Source of the DNA: a virus
Length of the DNA: 64,000 bases
Direction: 5' to 3' (one strand)
Virus record (IMG/VR): IMGVR_UViG_3300035698_010479
Location: 1-64,000 of that record
Of the stretch, positions 1-8,705 are shown in pieces. The first letter of the stretch is position 1. Each line of letters begins with the position of its first letter. Under the pieces are notes generated by a model. That model worked only from the letters and a program-made list of their open reading frames with translations, made no database searches and was not told the origin of the DNA. The translations under genes were made by a program, and so were the position numbers.

Positions 1-127
1 GTGGCCTGACTTATTTTACACAGAAGATGAAGCAAAGGCCGAAAAGTTAATACGAAAGTATCTTGAAGATCATCACTATTTTAGTACCTTACCTACAGCT
101 CGTTTCGATATACCAATAAAGGAGTAA
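1..127 (+). CDS. C-terminal end of an unidentified protein (5' partial)
   Basis: An open frame enters from the left edge (codons in phase from base 2) and stops at TAA 125-127, giving 41 residues ending in FDIPIKE. It is followed after one base by the next ATG, the tight packing seen throughout the window. The visible part is charged and helical-looking. No family can be assigned from so short a tail. Confidence 0.6.
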   Translation, partial: WPDLFYTEDEAKAEKLIRKYLEDHHYFSTLPTARFDIPIKE

Positions 128-128
128 C

Positions 129-374
129 ATGTTATTCGAATTAAAGGGCAAAACTCTTGCCGGTAAAAATAAAGTACGTAACGCAATGCGTTTACTTACA
201 AACAATTCTTGGTTAATTCTAGAACAAAAAGATAAAGTTCAGTTCAATCAAGAAAAGGGTCCTTGGGTAAAGATTGCTCCTGTATGCAGTGACTTTAACA
301 AAGCAGCAGAACTAACAAGATGGGTACATCTAAATGATGATAAAGATCTTAGTCTGATTCCCATAACAGAATAG
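129..374 (+). CDS. hypothetical protein, 81 aa
   Basis: ATG at 129, one base after the preceding stop; the GGAG at 121-124 is the likely ribosome site. The protein is basic at its N-terminus (MLFELKGKTLAGKNKVRNAM) and mixed after that, with no signal peptide, membrane segment or Cys pair. I do not recognise the family. Same-strand packing with the next gene at 382 suggests one transcript. Confidence 0.6.
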   Translation: MLFELKGKTLAGKNKVRNAMRLLTNNSWLILEQKDKVQFNQEKGPWVKIAPVCSDFNKAAELTRWVHLNDDKDLSLIPITE

Positions 375-381
375 GTGGTAT

Positions 382-801
382 ATGTCTAGTAATTTAACAC
401 GTGACACCCTTTGCCATGATTGTTTTTTTGGTAAGCAGCTCATCTCCTTCAGCGTCAGCTCAAGGATGAATGGTAAATACCAAGCAGTAGCTTCATACTG
501 GTATATTGCTAAAAATAAAGATAATATATACGGTATTGTTGGAGGAGGAAATAACGGTATCGGTGCTTTTATTGGCTGGTGTACAGGTATGTCATCTTGG
601 TGTTTTAATCCTGTAGATTTGAGTGAATATCTATGGAGTAAAATAAACAATGCTTTTATATCTAAAAATTTTGCCTTTTTAGTTAATATTAGAATAATTC
701 CGAATGAATTCTACTACTATCAAGAGGATAGTTATGGAGATATTGAAGAATTTTACAGTACTGTCAATTGTTTTGATAAAGTTACTCTATGGCACAAATA
801 A
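382..801 (+). CDS. hypothetical protein, 139 aa, Gly- and aromatic-rich centre
   Basis: ATG at 382 preceded by AGGTGG. The centre is rich in Gly, Trp and Tyr (GIVGGGNNGIGAFIGWCTGM, about residues 54-73). A CHDC pair lies near residue 11, but no second Cys pair follows, so a zinc site is not supported. It sits in the run of small genes before the K+ channel. Function unknown. Confidence 0.6.
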   Translation: MSSNLTRDTLCHDCFFGKQLISFSVSSRMNGKYQAVASYWYIAKNKDNIYGIVGGGNNGIGAFIGWCTGMSSWCFNPVDLSEYLWSKINNAFISKNFAFLVNIRIIPNEFYYYQEDSYGDIEEFYSTVNCFDKVTLWHK

Positions 802-819
802 TTAAACCAAGGTGATATT

Positions 820-1356
820 ATGTCTCTTTTCGAATGTCCTAATTGTAAAAAATACTATCAATTAAGCATCAACCATGTTAAATACATTTCACATATGTGT
901 GATTCAGTAGATAGCTTCGGCCTAGCAATCGTTGAATGTGCATGTGGTGCTAAACACGTGTCTGGTGGTGAGAGTTACACAGATGGTTATGATAAAGGTG
1001 TGATGTGCTTTGGAAGAAATTACGAAGAAGCTGACGACAAGAAATTGTTAAGTTTTCCTGCAGTGATGCTTGAAGAGTGCGACGAGCTTGATATAAATAA
1101 AACAAATTCTACATACAACTCTTCACATTTTATGGACCCAGGTGGTAGAACAATACATCTAAGACCAGTACAATTGAAGAAAGGTATAGAAAGGGCTATG
1201 GAATTGCGTGAAGAATTATTTAAAATTGCTAATAGTTTTGGTGGTGATACAACAGGTGTAGTAGCTGTAATACTTCATGGTGCATGTAATAGCATAGTAA
1301 AAGCAGGAAGGCTACTAAACAGTATAACATTTATCAAAGACAGTAACGGAGAATAG
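820..1356 (+). CDS. hypothetical protein with N-terminal zinc ribbon, 178 aa
   Basis: The N-terminus has FECPNCKKYY (residues 4-13) followed by VECACGAKH near residue 40, the two knuckles expected of a small zinc ribbon, so metal binding is likely. The C-terminal third (ELREELFKIANSFGG and onward) looks helical. The start is ATG after GGTGATATT. Such ribbons are common in small phage proteins of unknown role. The fold is an inference from Cys spacing. Confidence 0.6.
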   Translation: MSLFECPNCKKYYQLSINHVKYISHMCDSVDSFGLAIVECACGAKHVSGGESYTDGYDKGVMCFGRNYEEADDKKLLSFPAVMLEECDELDINKTNSTYNSSHFMDPGGRTIHLRPVQLKKGIERAMELREELFKIANSFGGDTTGVVAVILHGACNSIVKAGRLLNSITFIKDSNGE

Positions 1357-1361
1357 TAATA

Positions 1362-1619
1362 ATGAATATATACATCGCAACTGACACGAAAAAAGAGCCT
1401 GCTGGCATAATACTAGCTGAATCATCTAAAATAGCTTGGGTAATCTTCGGAGCTCTCGGAGTTGATGCAGTATCTGTTGAAGAAATTAATCCAAACGACC
1501 CTTCATTCGCTACTCAAGCAGTAATTTACTTACTTACCTCAACAAACGTTCCAGGACATCATATTTGTGACTCCCGTAGACGTCATGAAGATGTTAAAAT
1601 CTGGAAGAGAGGTAAGTGA
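1362..1619 (+). CDS. hypothetical protein, 85 aa
   Basis: ATG at 1362, six bases after the preceding stop; the stop is one base before the K+ channel start at 1621, so the two are probably translationally coupled. The sequence starts MNIYIATDTKKEPAG and ends in a basic tail. No recognised domain. Confidence 0.6.
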   Translation: MNIYIATDTKKEPAGIILAESSKIAWVIFGALGVDAVSVEEINPNDPSFATQAVIYLLTSTNVPGHHICDSRRRHEDVKIWKRGK

Positions 1620-1620
1620 T

Positions 1621-2607
1621 ATGTTTAAACAACTTAAAAAGTTTTTAAATAATCATACCGATTGGTTTCTGCCATTTTCAATATGGTTATTTGGTGCCTT
1701 TGTACTAGTTATCGTAATGCATACACTAGAAAACAGATCTATATTTGAATCAATATATTACTGTGTGGTCACTGCAAGCACCACGGGTTTTGGTGATATA
1801 GCACCACTTACTGTTGTAGGTAGAATATTTACAATGGTATACATGTTAACTGCTATTACAGCAATGGGTATATTTATAAATGCTTTAATGGCTAGGTCAA
1901 AAACTCTAAATATGAAGAAGAGGTTGGGTATGTTAACAATAAAAACTGTGCCATATTTGATAATAATTGGTTATCCGTCTAAAGGAAAAGTACTTGGTAT
2001 AGTGGAAACAATACGTGCCTATAAGCCTGACTGCAAAATCATATGTGTTGCTGATATTCCAGAAATACCAAATTGGATGATGTATGAAAATGTAGTAGAA
2101 TTTGTGAAAGGTAGAGGTTCTCAAATAGATGTATTGCGTCGTGCAAATGTAGTTAATGCTAATAGTATTTTAATATTAGCACAGAATCCCAATGACTTGG
2201 TATCAGATGAGCAGACATTTGCTGCAGTTACTTTATGTGAACAACTTAACCCCGCAGCTCATACAGTAGCCGAGAAAGTACACACTGGTGAGTGCTTATT
2301 GGATCACTCATTATGTGATAAAGTAGTTACTGTCTGTAGACCAAATGAACTTGCTTCTGAGATAATTGATGCTGGTATTATTGATTTTATTGATAGCATA
2401 GTATCACCAGCAACAAAGGAAAGACAGCGTAATATTAAATCAGCAAATCAAGATTCTGTATGGTATCAGTTAGCACAAGAAGTACTATTCAAAGGAGATA
2501 TACCATTAGGATTTTCTATCAACGGCGGCAAGACATTCACATTTGCACCCAGCCCAAATGATATTGTCCCAGCTAAGTCAGTAATAAAAATATTAACAAG
2601 AAAATAA
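1621..2607 (+). CDS. two-TM potassium channel with RCK/TrkA-N-like cytoplasmic domain, 328 aa
   Basis: Residues about 15-35 and 70-95 form two hydrophobic segments that flank a re-entrant pore loop with the filter TTGFGD at residues 54-59, a TVGYGD relative. The rest (from about residue 105, VPYLIIIGYPSKGK) has the alternating strands and helices of a Rossmann RCK domain, including a VEFVKGRGSQIDVLRRA stretch like the TrkA-N gating ring. This predicts a ligand-gated K+ channel in the host inner membrane. ATG 1621 with AGAGAGGT upstream is preferred over an in-frame GTG at 1567. In the YjfIJKLM-type neighbourhoods described with ATP-grasp amidoligases, ion channels co-occur with DUF2491 and PspA-like genes, as they do here. 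Confidence 0.85.
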   Translation: MFKQLKKFLNNHTDWFLPFSIWLFGAFVLVIVMHTLENRSIFESIYYCVVTASTTGFGDIAPLTVVGRIFTMVYMLTAITAMGIFINALMARSKTLNMKKRLGMLTIKTVPYLIIIGYPSKGKVLGIVETIRAYKPDCKIICVADIPEIPNWMMYENVVEFVKGRGSQIDVLRRANVVNANSILILAQNPNDLVSDEQTFAAVTLCEQLNPAAHTVAEKVHTGECLLDHSLCDKVVTVCRPNELASEIIDAGIIDFIDSIVSPATKERQRNIKSANQDSVWYQLAQEVLFKGDIPLGFSINGGKTFTFAPSPNDIVPAKSVIKILTRK

Positions 2608-2613
2608 GAGCTT

Positions 2614-3015
2614 ATGAAAACATTTGAAACCGGCGACAGGATAATAGCAAGTGATTTTTCTCCAGTAGCCCCAACAAGTACACATATGATCTATTTATGC
2701 AGTGTTGAGGAAGATAGACATCTTTGTGTGACTAAAAGTGATTGGGAAGAAAAAGATTTTTCCTGTGTAACTAAATACAAATTCATAGAAACGTTAAAAG
2801 TAATAAAGAAAGTAAAAAAAGCGCATGAGATTGTTAAATGGTTGGAGAAGCATAACTATCGAGTAACCGAACAAGGGAGCTGGGTACATAATATTAAAAG
2901 TATGGCTGTATTTAGTAGAACTATGTTTATAGAATGTGGCAAAGATATTGAAAATGTAAAAAAACCACAGCGTTTCATAGATGATTGGCTAGAAGAGGAA
3001 TATTTGGAGAATTAA
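2614..3015 (+). CDS. hypothetical protein, 133 aa
   Basis: ATG at 2614, six bases after the K+ channel stop. The N-terminal half looks like a small beta-barrel (METFETGDRIIASDF-like opening followed by hydrophobic strands), and the C-terminal half is charged and helical, ending in WLEEEYLEN. No motif supports an assignment. Confidence 0.6.
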   Translation: MKTFETGDRIIASDFSPVAPTSTHMIYLCSVEEDRHLCVTKSDWEEKDFSCVTKYKFIETLKVIKKVKKAHEIVKWLEKHNYRVTEQGSWVHNIKSMAVFSRTMFIECGKDIENVKKPQRFIDDWLEEEYLEN

Positions 3016-3025
3016 AGGAGGGTTT

Positions 3026-3361
3026 ATGGGGGACGGGGCAGATATGGCATTAGATTATGCCTGGGATGATTGGGAACAACATGAGGAATATATTAATGGT
3101 AATAAATTTAATATAGACCCATACGATGCTGGTATAGTAGACGAGATGGGGGTAGAAATTGGTGATTCTAGACTGCCTGCAAGTTCATCTAAATCTTTAT
3201 ATGGCAAGAAAGGTAAAAGAAAACCATCCAGCTATGCATGTAAACATTGTGGTAAAAAGAATCTTAAATGGTCAGAAGTTGAAGGTAAGTGGCGGCTATT
3301 TGATAAGAAAATACCACATATATGTAAAGAATACAAAAAGGTAGATGATGAAAATACTTAA
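3026..3361 (+). CDS. small zinc-ribbon protein, 111 aa
   Basis: ATG at 3026 behind the strong AAAGGAGG at 3014-3021. The N-terminal 50 residues are acidic. A basic linker leads to YACKHCGKKNLKW and a downstream HIC near residue 100, a one-knuckle ribbon of the kind often found in phage proteins. The last codons overlap the next gene's start (ATGATG at 3345-3350), indicating coupling. Function unknown. Confidence 0.65.
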   Translation: MGDGADMALDYAWDDWEQHEEYINGNKFNIDPYDAGIVDEMGVEIGDSRLPASSSKSLYGKKGKRKPSSYACKHCGKKNLKWSEVEGKWRLFDKKIPHICKEYKKVDDENT

Positions 3362-3653
3362 GTCTGTTATCAATAATGGTGTAAAGATGTATGTGGTTTG
3401 TCACAGGGTTGAATATACTCTTCACGGCGAAAAAACAAGGAGAACAATTGATATAGCAACCAATTTAATAAAATCAACACTTGATATGGATAACCATGCT
3501 CCAAAGGAGGTCCATCATAACGCCACTGAAGCTATTTTTATAATGAATCAAGAGTATATTGAAAAGGAAATACCTAAAATAATAATCCCTTTTATTATAC
3601 ATAGCTACACGTTAATAAATGACACAGGTGAAATACTATGTCCAACATCTTGA
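3345..3653 (+). CDS. hypothetical protein, 102 aa
   Basis: Begins inside the previous gene at the double ATG 3345/3348; the second fits slightly better to AAGG at 3338-3341. There is no recognised domain. Its end overlaps the start of the small membrane protein at 3638. Confidence 0.55.
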   Translation: MMKILKSVINNGVKMYVVCHRVEYTLHGEKTRRTIDIATNLIKSTLDMDNHAPKEVHHNATEAIFIMNQEYIEKEIPKIIIPFIIHSYTLINDTGEILCPTS

Positions 3654-3793
3654 TTTTAACTGCGTTAGTATTTATATTATTACTAATGATGCACATAGCT
3701 GGTTTTCTTATGGGGGTGGCTTGGCTCTGTGTAAAATGGGTTATTCCTGCTTTTATTTGTTATGTAGTATATAAGGGTATTACTACCAGTTAG
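3638..3793 (+). CDS. small single- or double-pass membrane protein, 51 aa
   Basis: ATG 3638 to TAG 3793, opening in the last codons of the previous gene. MSNILILTALVFILLL starts the first hydrophobic segment (residues 3-25), and a second weaker one (WVIPAFICYVVYK) follows. Only one Lys lies between them. Phages often encode such small inner-membrane proteins near other membrane genes. Not assignable further. Confidence 0.55.
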   Translation: MSNILILTALVFILLLMMHIAGFLMGVAWLCVKWVIPAFICYVVYKGITTS

Positions 3794-3810
3794 GTTACAT
3801 ATGGTTATTA

Positions 3811-3840
3811 TTGGGGAGTAGTGGTACTTGTTGTTTTGGT
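3811..3840 (+). repeat. G-rich leader element, copy 1 (second copy 13005-13033)
   Basis: TTGGGG-AGTAGTGGTACTTG and the bases after it match the segment at 13005-13033 at about 26 of 30 positions with one or two gaps. Both copies stand about 50-70 bases upstream of an ATG, and both are open in frame to that ATG from a TTG, so an N-terminal extension cannot be excluded. A shared promoter or leader signal is the other reading. Confidence 0.5.
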
Positions 3841-3879
3841 AATTGTGGGGTATGTAAAATCAAATTATTGGGGTATAAT

Positions 3880-4014
3880 ATGAGTATAGAAAATAAAAGT
3901 AAGCAAGCGTTCAATGACGTTATAAACTTTCATGGCCCTTTATTCGTGGAAGATGTAGAATATATGCAATTATACTCCTATTGGCTTAATACAGTAGCAG
4001 TAAAAGCAGATTAA
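3880..4014 (+). CDS. hypothetical protein, 44 aa
   Basis: ATG 3880 to TAA 4014, encoding a short soluble protein beginning MSIENKSKQAFNDVINFHG. The frame is open upstream to TTG 3811, which would add 23 residues with CC and CGVC pairs; the upstream part overlaps the repeated leader element, so I prefer the ATG. No family recognised. Confidence 0.45.
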   Translation: MSIENKSKQAFNDVINFHGPLFVEDVEYMQLYSYWLNTVAVKAD

Positions 4015-4027
4015 TAGCTAGTATACT

Positions 4028-4186
4028 ATGAATAACCAAGGGAGAAAACCTAAAAAATTAGTAATAATATTGTTATTAGCTGCTACCATACTAACTGTTT
4101 ATTTTATTATGAGTATGAAACAACTTGATGTATACATGGATAAGCAGTTACAATTACAAGAAAACTTAGTACAGGAGGATATTTAA
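4028..4186 (+). CDS. small single-pass membrane protein, 52 aa
   Basis: ATG 4028 to TAA 4186, which overlaps the ATG of the next gene (TAATG). A basic N-terminus (MNNQGRKPKKL) is followed by one hydrophobic span at residues 11-28 and a charged, coiled tail. This topology suggests a type II membrane anchor with the tail outside the cytoplasm. Function unknown. Confidence 0.55.
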   Translation: MNNQGRKPKKLVIILLLAATILTVYFIMSMKQLDVYMDKQLQLQENLVQEDI

Positions 4187-4512
4187 TGGGTAGAAAAAAT
4201 AGCATAGCAAAAAAAGCTACTGCTACTATAAAGAATTGGCAGCTTCACACGCTTTCTGTTAAACAAGAAATGATTGATAAAGTTTATCCTGGTGAGGGGT
4301 TGACACCTCTAATTGTGTCAGGTACTGTAGTTAGTGATGACCTTGGTAGATTCCTTCCTGGCCATCATATGAGGTCCTCTCTAATTAAAAAACATGACAG
4401 AGCAAAGGGAATAATCGAGACAAGAAATACTATCTACAAACTCGAAGGAAAAGAAAATGGAGATGTATTACCAAATCTAGGTGATAATATATTAAACGTA
4501 TTTTATGATTGA
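4186..4512 (+). CDS. hypothetical protein, 108 aa
   Basis: Starts on the stop of the previous gene with GGAGG 8 bases upstream. The protein is basic overall (MGRKNSIAKKATATIKNW) with a central hydrophobic stretch resembling beta strands (LIVSGTVVSDDLG). No recognised domain. A 110-base AT-rich gap containing TTAATT inverted repeats follows before 4625. Confidence 0.6.
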   Translation: MGRKNSIAKKATATIKNWQLHTLSVKQEMIDKVYPGEGLTPLIVSGTVVSDDLGRFLPGHHMRSSLIKKHDRAKGIIETRNTIYKLEGKENGDVLPNLGDNILNVFYD

Positions 4513-4624
4513 AAGGTTACTTATGGTAATATATAATGACAGTGGTTAATACAGGTACTAATTAATTTTTAATATTTTATTAATTCTAATACTATAAAAA
4601 CTAATATAAACTAAGGTAAATACC

Positions 4625-6325
4625 ATGTTTAAGCGAATTACATTATTGAGTGTCCTCTTTTTGGTTATTTTTTCTCTGGGCTGCGGTGAAGCATTTAGTA
4701 AAGGATTTTCTAGTGGAGGTCGTTCAAGTAGTTCTTTCCGTTCATCCTCCTCATCATCTTCTAAGTCCTCTTTTAAATCATCATCGTTATCATCAAAAAG
4801 TAAGGCTTCTTCCTCTTCTTCCAAGAAAAGTGCGTCCGTTGCTGCAGTAGGTACTGGTATTTCTAGTAATTCCTACTCAAAACCATCGTCTTTTTGGAAT
4901 ACTTCAGGACAAAAAAGTGCAAATACTTCAAAGAGTTTTAAAGGTACGTCTGTCTTTGATAAAAATCAATCATCTGCTTTAAAAGCGTCTAAATCAGCTG
5001 CAGCGAAACAACAATACACTTCATCTATAAGCAAATTTGCTAAACCTGTAAAACCTATATATTCGTCAACCGGTGCAATTAAATCAGCCCCTGTGTTTAA
5101 GAACATACATACAAAAAGTACAGATAACTATAGTACATATAATCGTAATAGAGGCAATTACTATTCTAATTCAGGATGGAAAGCCCCTACTTACGTGTAC
5201 CAATCGAGCCCATCTTTTGGTATGTGGGATGGTATGATGCTGTGGATGATGTTGGATAACATGAATGACGCTAAGTATGCTAAAATGGCTTATAATCATA
5301 CAAATGATCCCGGTATGCAACAATGGCGTGAGGAAGCTAACAAGCTTGCAGAAAGTAATGCAGACTTAAAAGCTAAATTAGCAGCTATGGATACAAAAGT
5401 ATCCTCAATGTCAGGAGTTAAGGATGCAGCATATATCCCTGAAGGTGTTCCAGCAGCCGTTATATTGTCTTCAGAGGCTCTAGCTGCGGCAGATCCGACT
5501 AAGGTTTCTTTTATTTTGGCTACGGGTGGTCAAGGTAACAATTATGCTCGAACTGGTAATCTGATGAAGAAATCTGGTGAAGCTACAATTGCTATTGATG
5601 TAAAGTATACTGCAGGAACTGGTGAAAATCTCACAATGTTTGCAAATAACAAAGTAGATGGTTTCATTGCCCAAAATGATGTTATGGATAGTAAAGCTCT
5701 TACAGACAGTAACTCCGTGGCAAAAATGAAAGCTAAATGGTTGGTACTTTTCCCAGAACCCGTGCAAATGATTTCAAACACTAATGGTTCTGTAAAAGGT
5801 ATTCAAGACCTATCGACTGATAATATTCTATACGTAGGTCCTTCTGGTTCTGGTACAGAAAGTACATGGAACCGTATGAAAATGACGGATATAAATTATG
5901 CAAAGATTCCTACAGCCAATGCGAGTTATACTGATGCCATGGATATTGTTGCTAAAAATCCTAAAGCAGTTATGATGTTTGTTTCTGGTCTTAACTCAGG
6001 CACTTTAACAGCTGCTGAAGCACGTGCTAAAAAAGACAATTTACGTCTTGTAAGTATTGCTGATAGTGGACTTACCGATATTTTAGATGTAGATGGTAAT
6101 CAATTGTACGATGAAATTGAAATACCATCAGAAGTTTATCCTAATCTTCAGAAAGGCTTTATATTCAACAAAGATATCACTACTATTGCATGTAAAGCGG
6201 TATTTGTAGTTAACCCTACTTGGGTAGAGAAAAACGGCGAAGAAGCTCTTATAGACCTAACAGCAGCGGCTGTTGAAGCTCGTGGAACAATGAATAGCAT
6301 TCTTGCTAGAACATCGGAGAATTAA
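4625..6325 (+). CDS. predicted lipoprotein: Ser-rich N-terminus, TAXI-like periplasmic-binding domain, 566 aa
   Basis: Residues 1-20 form a signal sequence with an LGC lipobox, so export and lipidation in a Gram-negative host are likely. Residues about 25-75 are an extreme Ser/Lys low-complexity stretch. A Met/Trp-rich segment follows near 195-210, then a coiled patch (about 235-262). From about 280 the sequence resembles TAXI TRAP-type binding proteins: LATGGQGNNYARTG, then TAGTGENLTMFANNKVDGF and a later VGPSGSGTEST. No TRAP permease is nearby, so it may bind a ligand for signalling or surface exposure rather than transport. It starts the block with DUF2491-like and PspA-like genes. The family call is moderate. 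Confidence 0.5.
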   Translation: MFKRITLLSVLFLVIFSLGCGEAFSKGFSSGGRSSSSFRSSSSSSSKSSFKSSSLSSKSKASSSSSKKSASVAAVGTGISSNSYSKPSSFWNTSGQKSANTSKSFKGTSVFDKNQSSALKASKSAAAKQQYTSSISKFAKPVKPIYSSTGAIKSAPVFKNIHTKSTDNYSTYNRNRGNYYSNSGWKAPTYVYQSSPSFGMWDGMMLWMMLDNMNDAKYAKMAYNHTNDPGMQQWREEANKLAESNADLKAKLAAMDTKVSSMSGVKDAAYIPEGVPAAVILSSEALAAADPTKVSFILATGGQGNNYARTGNLMKKSGEATIAIDVKYTAGTGENLTMFANNKVDGFIAQNDVMDSKALTDSNSVAKMKAKWLVLFPEPVQMISNTNGSVKGIQDLSTDNILYVGPSGSGTESTWNRMKMTDINYAKIPTANASYTDAMDIVAKNPKAVMMFVSGLNSGTLTAAEARAKKDNLRLVSIADSGLTDILDVDGNQLYDEIEIPSEVYPNLQKGFIFNKDITTIACKAVFVVNPTWVEKNGEEALIDLTAAAVEARGTMNSILARTSEN

Positions 6326-6328
6326 ATT

Positions 6329-7069
6329 ATGTTTGACGCATTAAAGAAGTCAATATCTGCAGCATTTAGACCGAAGAAAGAGTCGAAAGTACCTGATAGA
6401 GTTAAATTTTCTTATTCAGGTGCTAATGGAAGTCTTAATGTACGAGTTGGTAGTGACCTTCAAGTACGCAATAATAACGGACTGATTTATGGGTCTGTTT
6501 GTACTAAACCAACAACTACTATTATAAGTAATATTGGTGTAACTAAAATTCAACGTAGTACAATGTTTAGATTACATCTAGGTCCAGAACATTTTATACA
6601 AGTAGTTATAGACCCCACTACTCGGATTGAAGAATGTCGTCTGTTTAAACTTGTTAAGATTATTCAACCAAGCACAAGAGAAGAATGGTCTACGTATCTT
6701 TTGCATCCTGAAGATGCTGCTGCTAATGAACTACAGGTTGGTATAATCGGAACAGATGAAGTATTTTTCAATGACAACTCCTATTGTAGGCTTGAATCAT
6801 GGGCAAGCCCTGAACCAACTTGGGTTGAGCCAGTTAAACTAAGTGAAAGACGTCATGGACTGGATGAGGTAGTATACGATATAACTAATGAGGCTATGGC
6901 CTATGGTAGATGGCTCAATGAAGAAAACGGTATAGCAGAGTATTTAATTATTTCTTCAGAAGAGTTTGCAAAAGAAGGAGATATGGGTTATAATATGTCT
7001 ACAGATTGTTCAGTGAGATACTATATAGGGTTGGATGTATCCATTGATGACCTTGTAAGTAATTTCTAA
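6329..7069 (+). CDS. DUF2491 (YjfK)-like protein, 246 aa
   Basis: A cytoplasmic protein beginning MFDALKKSISAAFRPKK, with a beta-rich middle (FRLHLGPEHFIQVVIDP) and a C-terminal EEYLIIS-like and YYIGLDVS segment. The layout resembles E. coli YjfK. The following gene is PspA/YjfJ-like and a K+ channel lies upstream, which is the company DUF2491 keeps in proteobacterial genomes. I infer a role in membrane stress or in the YjfC-type amidoligase systems. The family call rests partly on context. Confidence 0.45.
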   Translation: MFDALKKSISAAFRPKKESKVPDRVKFSYSGANGSLNVRVGSDLQVRNNNGLIYGSVCTKPTTTIISNIGVTKIQRSTMFRLHLGPEHFIQVVIDPTTRIEECRLFKLVKIIQPSTREEWSTYLLHPEDAAANELQVGIIGTDEVFFNDNSYCRLESWASPEPTWVEPVKLSERRHGLDEVVYDITNEAMAYGRWLNEENGIAEYLIISSEEFAKEGDMGYNMSTDCSVRYYIGLDVSIDDLVSNF

Positions 7070-7121
7070 AGCAAAGAGCAAAGAGCATACAACTAATATA
7101 AAATTTAAGGAGAATAAAATC

Positions 7122-7901
7122 ATGGGTATTTTTTCAAGAAAGAAATCTTTTGCTGTCAACTATGCTGCAGTAAAGGTTGGTAATGTTTTTACGCAGCTAA
7201 AGGACACTGTTGATAGTTGGGACCCAGAAGGCTCAAGTGAGGCTGATATCCTAGGTATCGACCAACAGCTCAACGAACTTACTCTTGAAGCAGGGCAAGT
7301 AGAGCAGAAGGTGAAAAAAGAAAAAGAAGACGTAGTACGTGTACGTGCTGATTACAACCGTCGAGTAGGTGGACTAGGTGTACTGCAAAACCAATTCGAC
7401 ACTACTACTGATGAAGCTTTGAAAGCAGAGATCGAAGTAGTAATGGAAGAAGAACTCACTAATTTGGCAGAAGTCGAGGCGCAGCTGGTTGTTGAAGAAC
7501 AAGAAGAAGTAGAAGCTATTGAAGAGTTGGCACAAATTAGCTCACTTTGTAAGATTGTTGCTGACAAATTGAAAACTGCTCGTAAAACAATTGATCAAGG
7601 TAAAGCTGCAGCTGTTAAAGCAGACCGCCGTGAGAAACTGGCAGCCGAGAAAGAAGAGAGAGCAAAGAAAGTAGCAGGTATCACTAAGGATATGGGTGCT
7701 GTATCTGGTGCTCTTAATGCTTATGCAAAGAAAGCAGACGCTGCTAACGCTCGTGCTAATGCTCTTGAAATGAAGGCTAAACTGTTGACTCCTGTAGCAG
7801 CAAGTAACCTTATGGCTGAAGCTATGAAGGCCGCTGATGCGGGAAGCACTACTCCTAAGGTAAGTATCCAGGAACGTATGGCTGCATTGAAGAAGAAGTA
7901 G
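7122..7901 (+). CDS. PspA/YjfJ-like coiled-coil protein, 259 aa
   Basis: Opens MGIFSRKKSFAVNYAAVKVG, then long Glu/Lys/Ala-rich helices from about residue 40 to 215 with heptad patterning, and a short basic end. This is the profile of the PspA/IM30 superfamily, whose members polymerise on damaged inner membranes. It is well translated (TTAAGGAG 10 bases before ATG) and ends just before a strong hairpin terminator, closing the operon that starts with the lipoprotein. Other coiled-coil proteins would look alike, so context carries weight. Confidence 0.5.
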   Translation: MGIFSRKKSFAVNYAAVKVGNVFTQLKDTVDSWDPEGSSEADILGIDQQLNELTLEAGQVEQKVKKEKEDVVRVRADYNRRVGGLGVLQNQFDTTTDEALKAEIEVVMEEELTNLAEVEAQLVVEEQEEVEAIEELAQISSLCKIVADKLKTARKTIDQGKAAAVKADRREKLAAEKEERAKKVAGITKDMGAVSGALNAYAKKADAANARANALEMKAKLLTPVAASNLMAEAMKAADAGSTTPKVSIQERMAALKKK

Positions 7902-7910
7902 TATAGTATA

Positions 7911-7945
7911 AAGTAGTACCTCTACTTGTAGGGGTACTACTTTTA
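7911..7945 (+). terminator. intrinsic terminator after the PspA-like gene
   Basis: A ten-base perfect stem (AAGTAGTACC with GGTACTACTT) closes a 12-base loop and runs into TTTTAT. It sits between the PspA-like stop and the next ATG at 7959. Confidence 0.85.
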
Positions 7946-7958
7946 TAAGGTGTAAATA

Positions 7959-8693
7959 ATGTTAAATAACGAAATAAAAGTTTATGTATGTGGAGACACA
8001 CATTGTCCAATAGATATACGTAAACTGACATCAAAGGAATGGCCAGAACAAAAAGAACTTAGCTTCACTAAAGATGATTTACTTATAATTCTTGGAGATT
8101 TCGGATTATTGTGGGATAACACTTGGTCAAGTGAAGAGTTATACTGGGCTAAATGGTTAACTAGTAAATCGTTTACTACTTGCTTTTTGGATGGTAATCA
8201 CGAAAATTTCGAAAGACTACTTAAATTGCCAGAAGATACACTTCATGGTGGAAAGGTAGGTGTCGCCTATGCAGATGTTAATGGTAGAATTCTCCATCTC
8301 AAACGTGGAGAAATATACACTATCAATGATAAAAAACTATTTTCTTTCGGAGGAGCAGAGTCCACTGATAAGGAACATAGAATAATAGGTAAAAGTTGGT
8401 GGTCTGAAGAAGTACCAAACTACGCTGAGTGTGATTACGCTTTGGAGAATCTAAAAAAACATAGCAACTGTGTAGATTTTATTCTAACACATACTGCTGC
8501 AACTAGTACAATAACAGATTTTAAGTTCATTAACTCCTATGATAGGAAAGATGATCCAACTTCACGCTTTCTTGAAGAAATAAAAAGAATAGTACAATTC
8601 AAGCAGTGGCATTTTGGACATTTTCACACCAGTGCTCATAGAGACCAGCGATATGTATGTCACTATAATTGGTACCCATACAAACTTTTTTAA
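7959..8693 (+). CDS. calcineurin-like metallophosphoesterase, 244 aa
   Basis: All metal-binding motifs are present in order: VCGDTH (residues 10-15), LGDFGLLWDN (about 46-55), DGNHENF (about 81-87), LTHTAA (about 172-177) and HFGHFHT near 215. This is a two-metal phosphoesterase acting on a phosphomono- or diester. The substrate cannot be inferred. A second, smaller member lies at 12467. Confidence 0.9.
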   Translation: MLNNEIKVYVCGDTHCPIDIRKLTSKEWPEQKELSFTKDDLLIILGDFGLLWDNTWSSEELYWAKWLTSKSFTTCFLDGNHENFERLLKLPEDTLHGGKVGVAYADVNGRILHLKRGEIYTINDKKLFSFGGAESTDKEHRIIGKSWWSEEVPNYAECDYALENLKKHSNCVDFILTHTAATSTITDFKFINSYDRKDDPTSRFLEEIKRIVQFKQWHFGHFHTSAHRDQRYVCHYNWYPYKLF

Positions 8694-8705
8694 AGGTGTC
8701 TTAAC

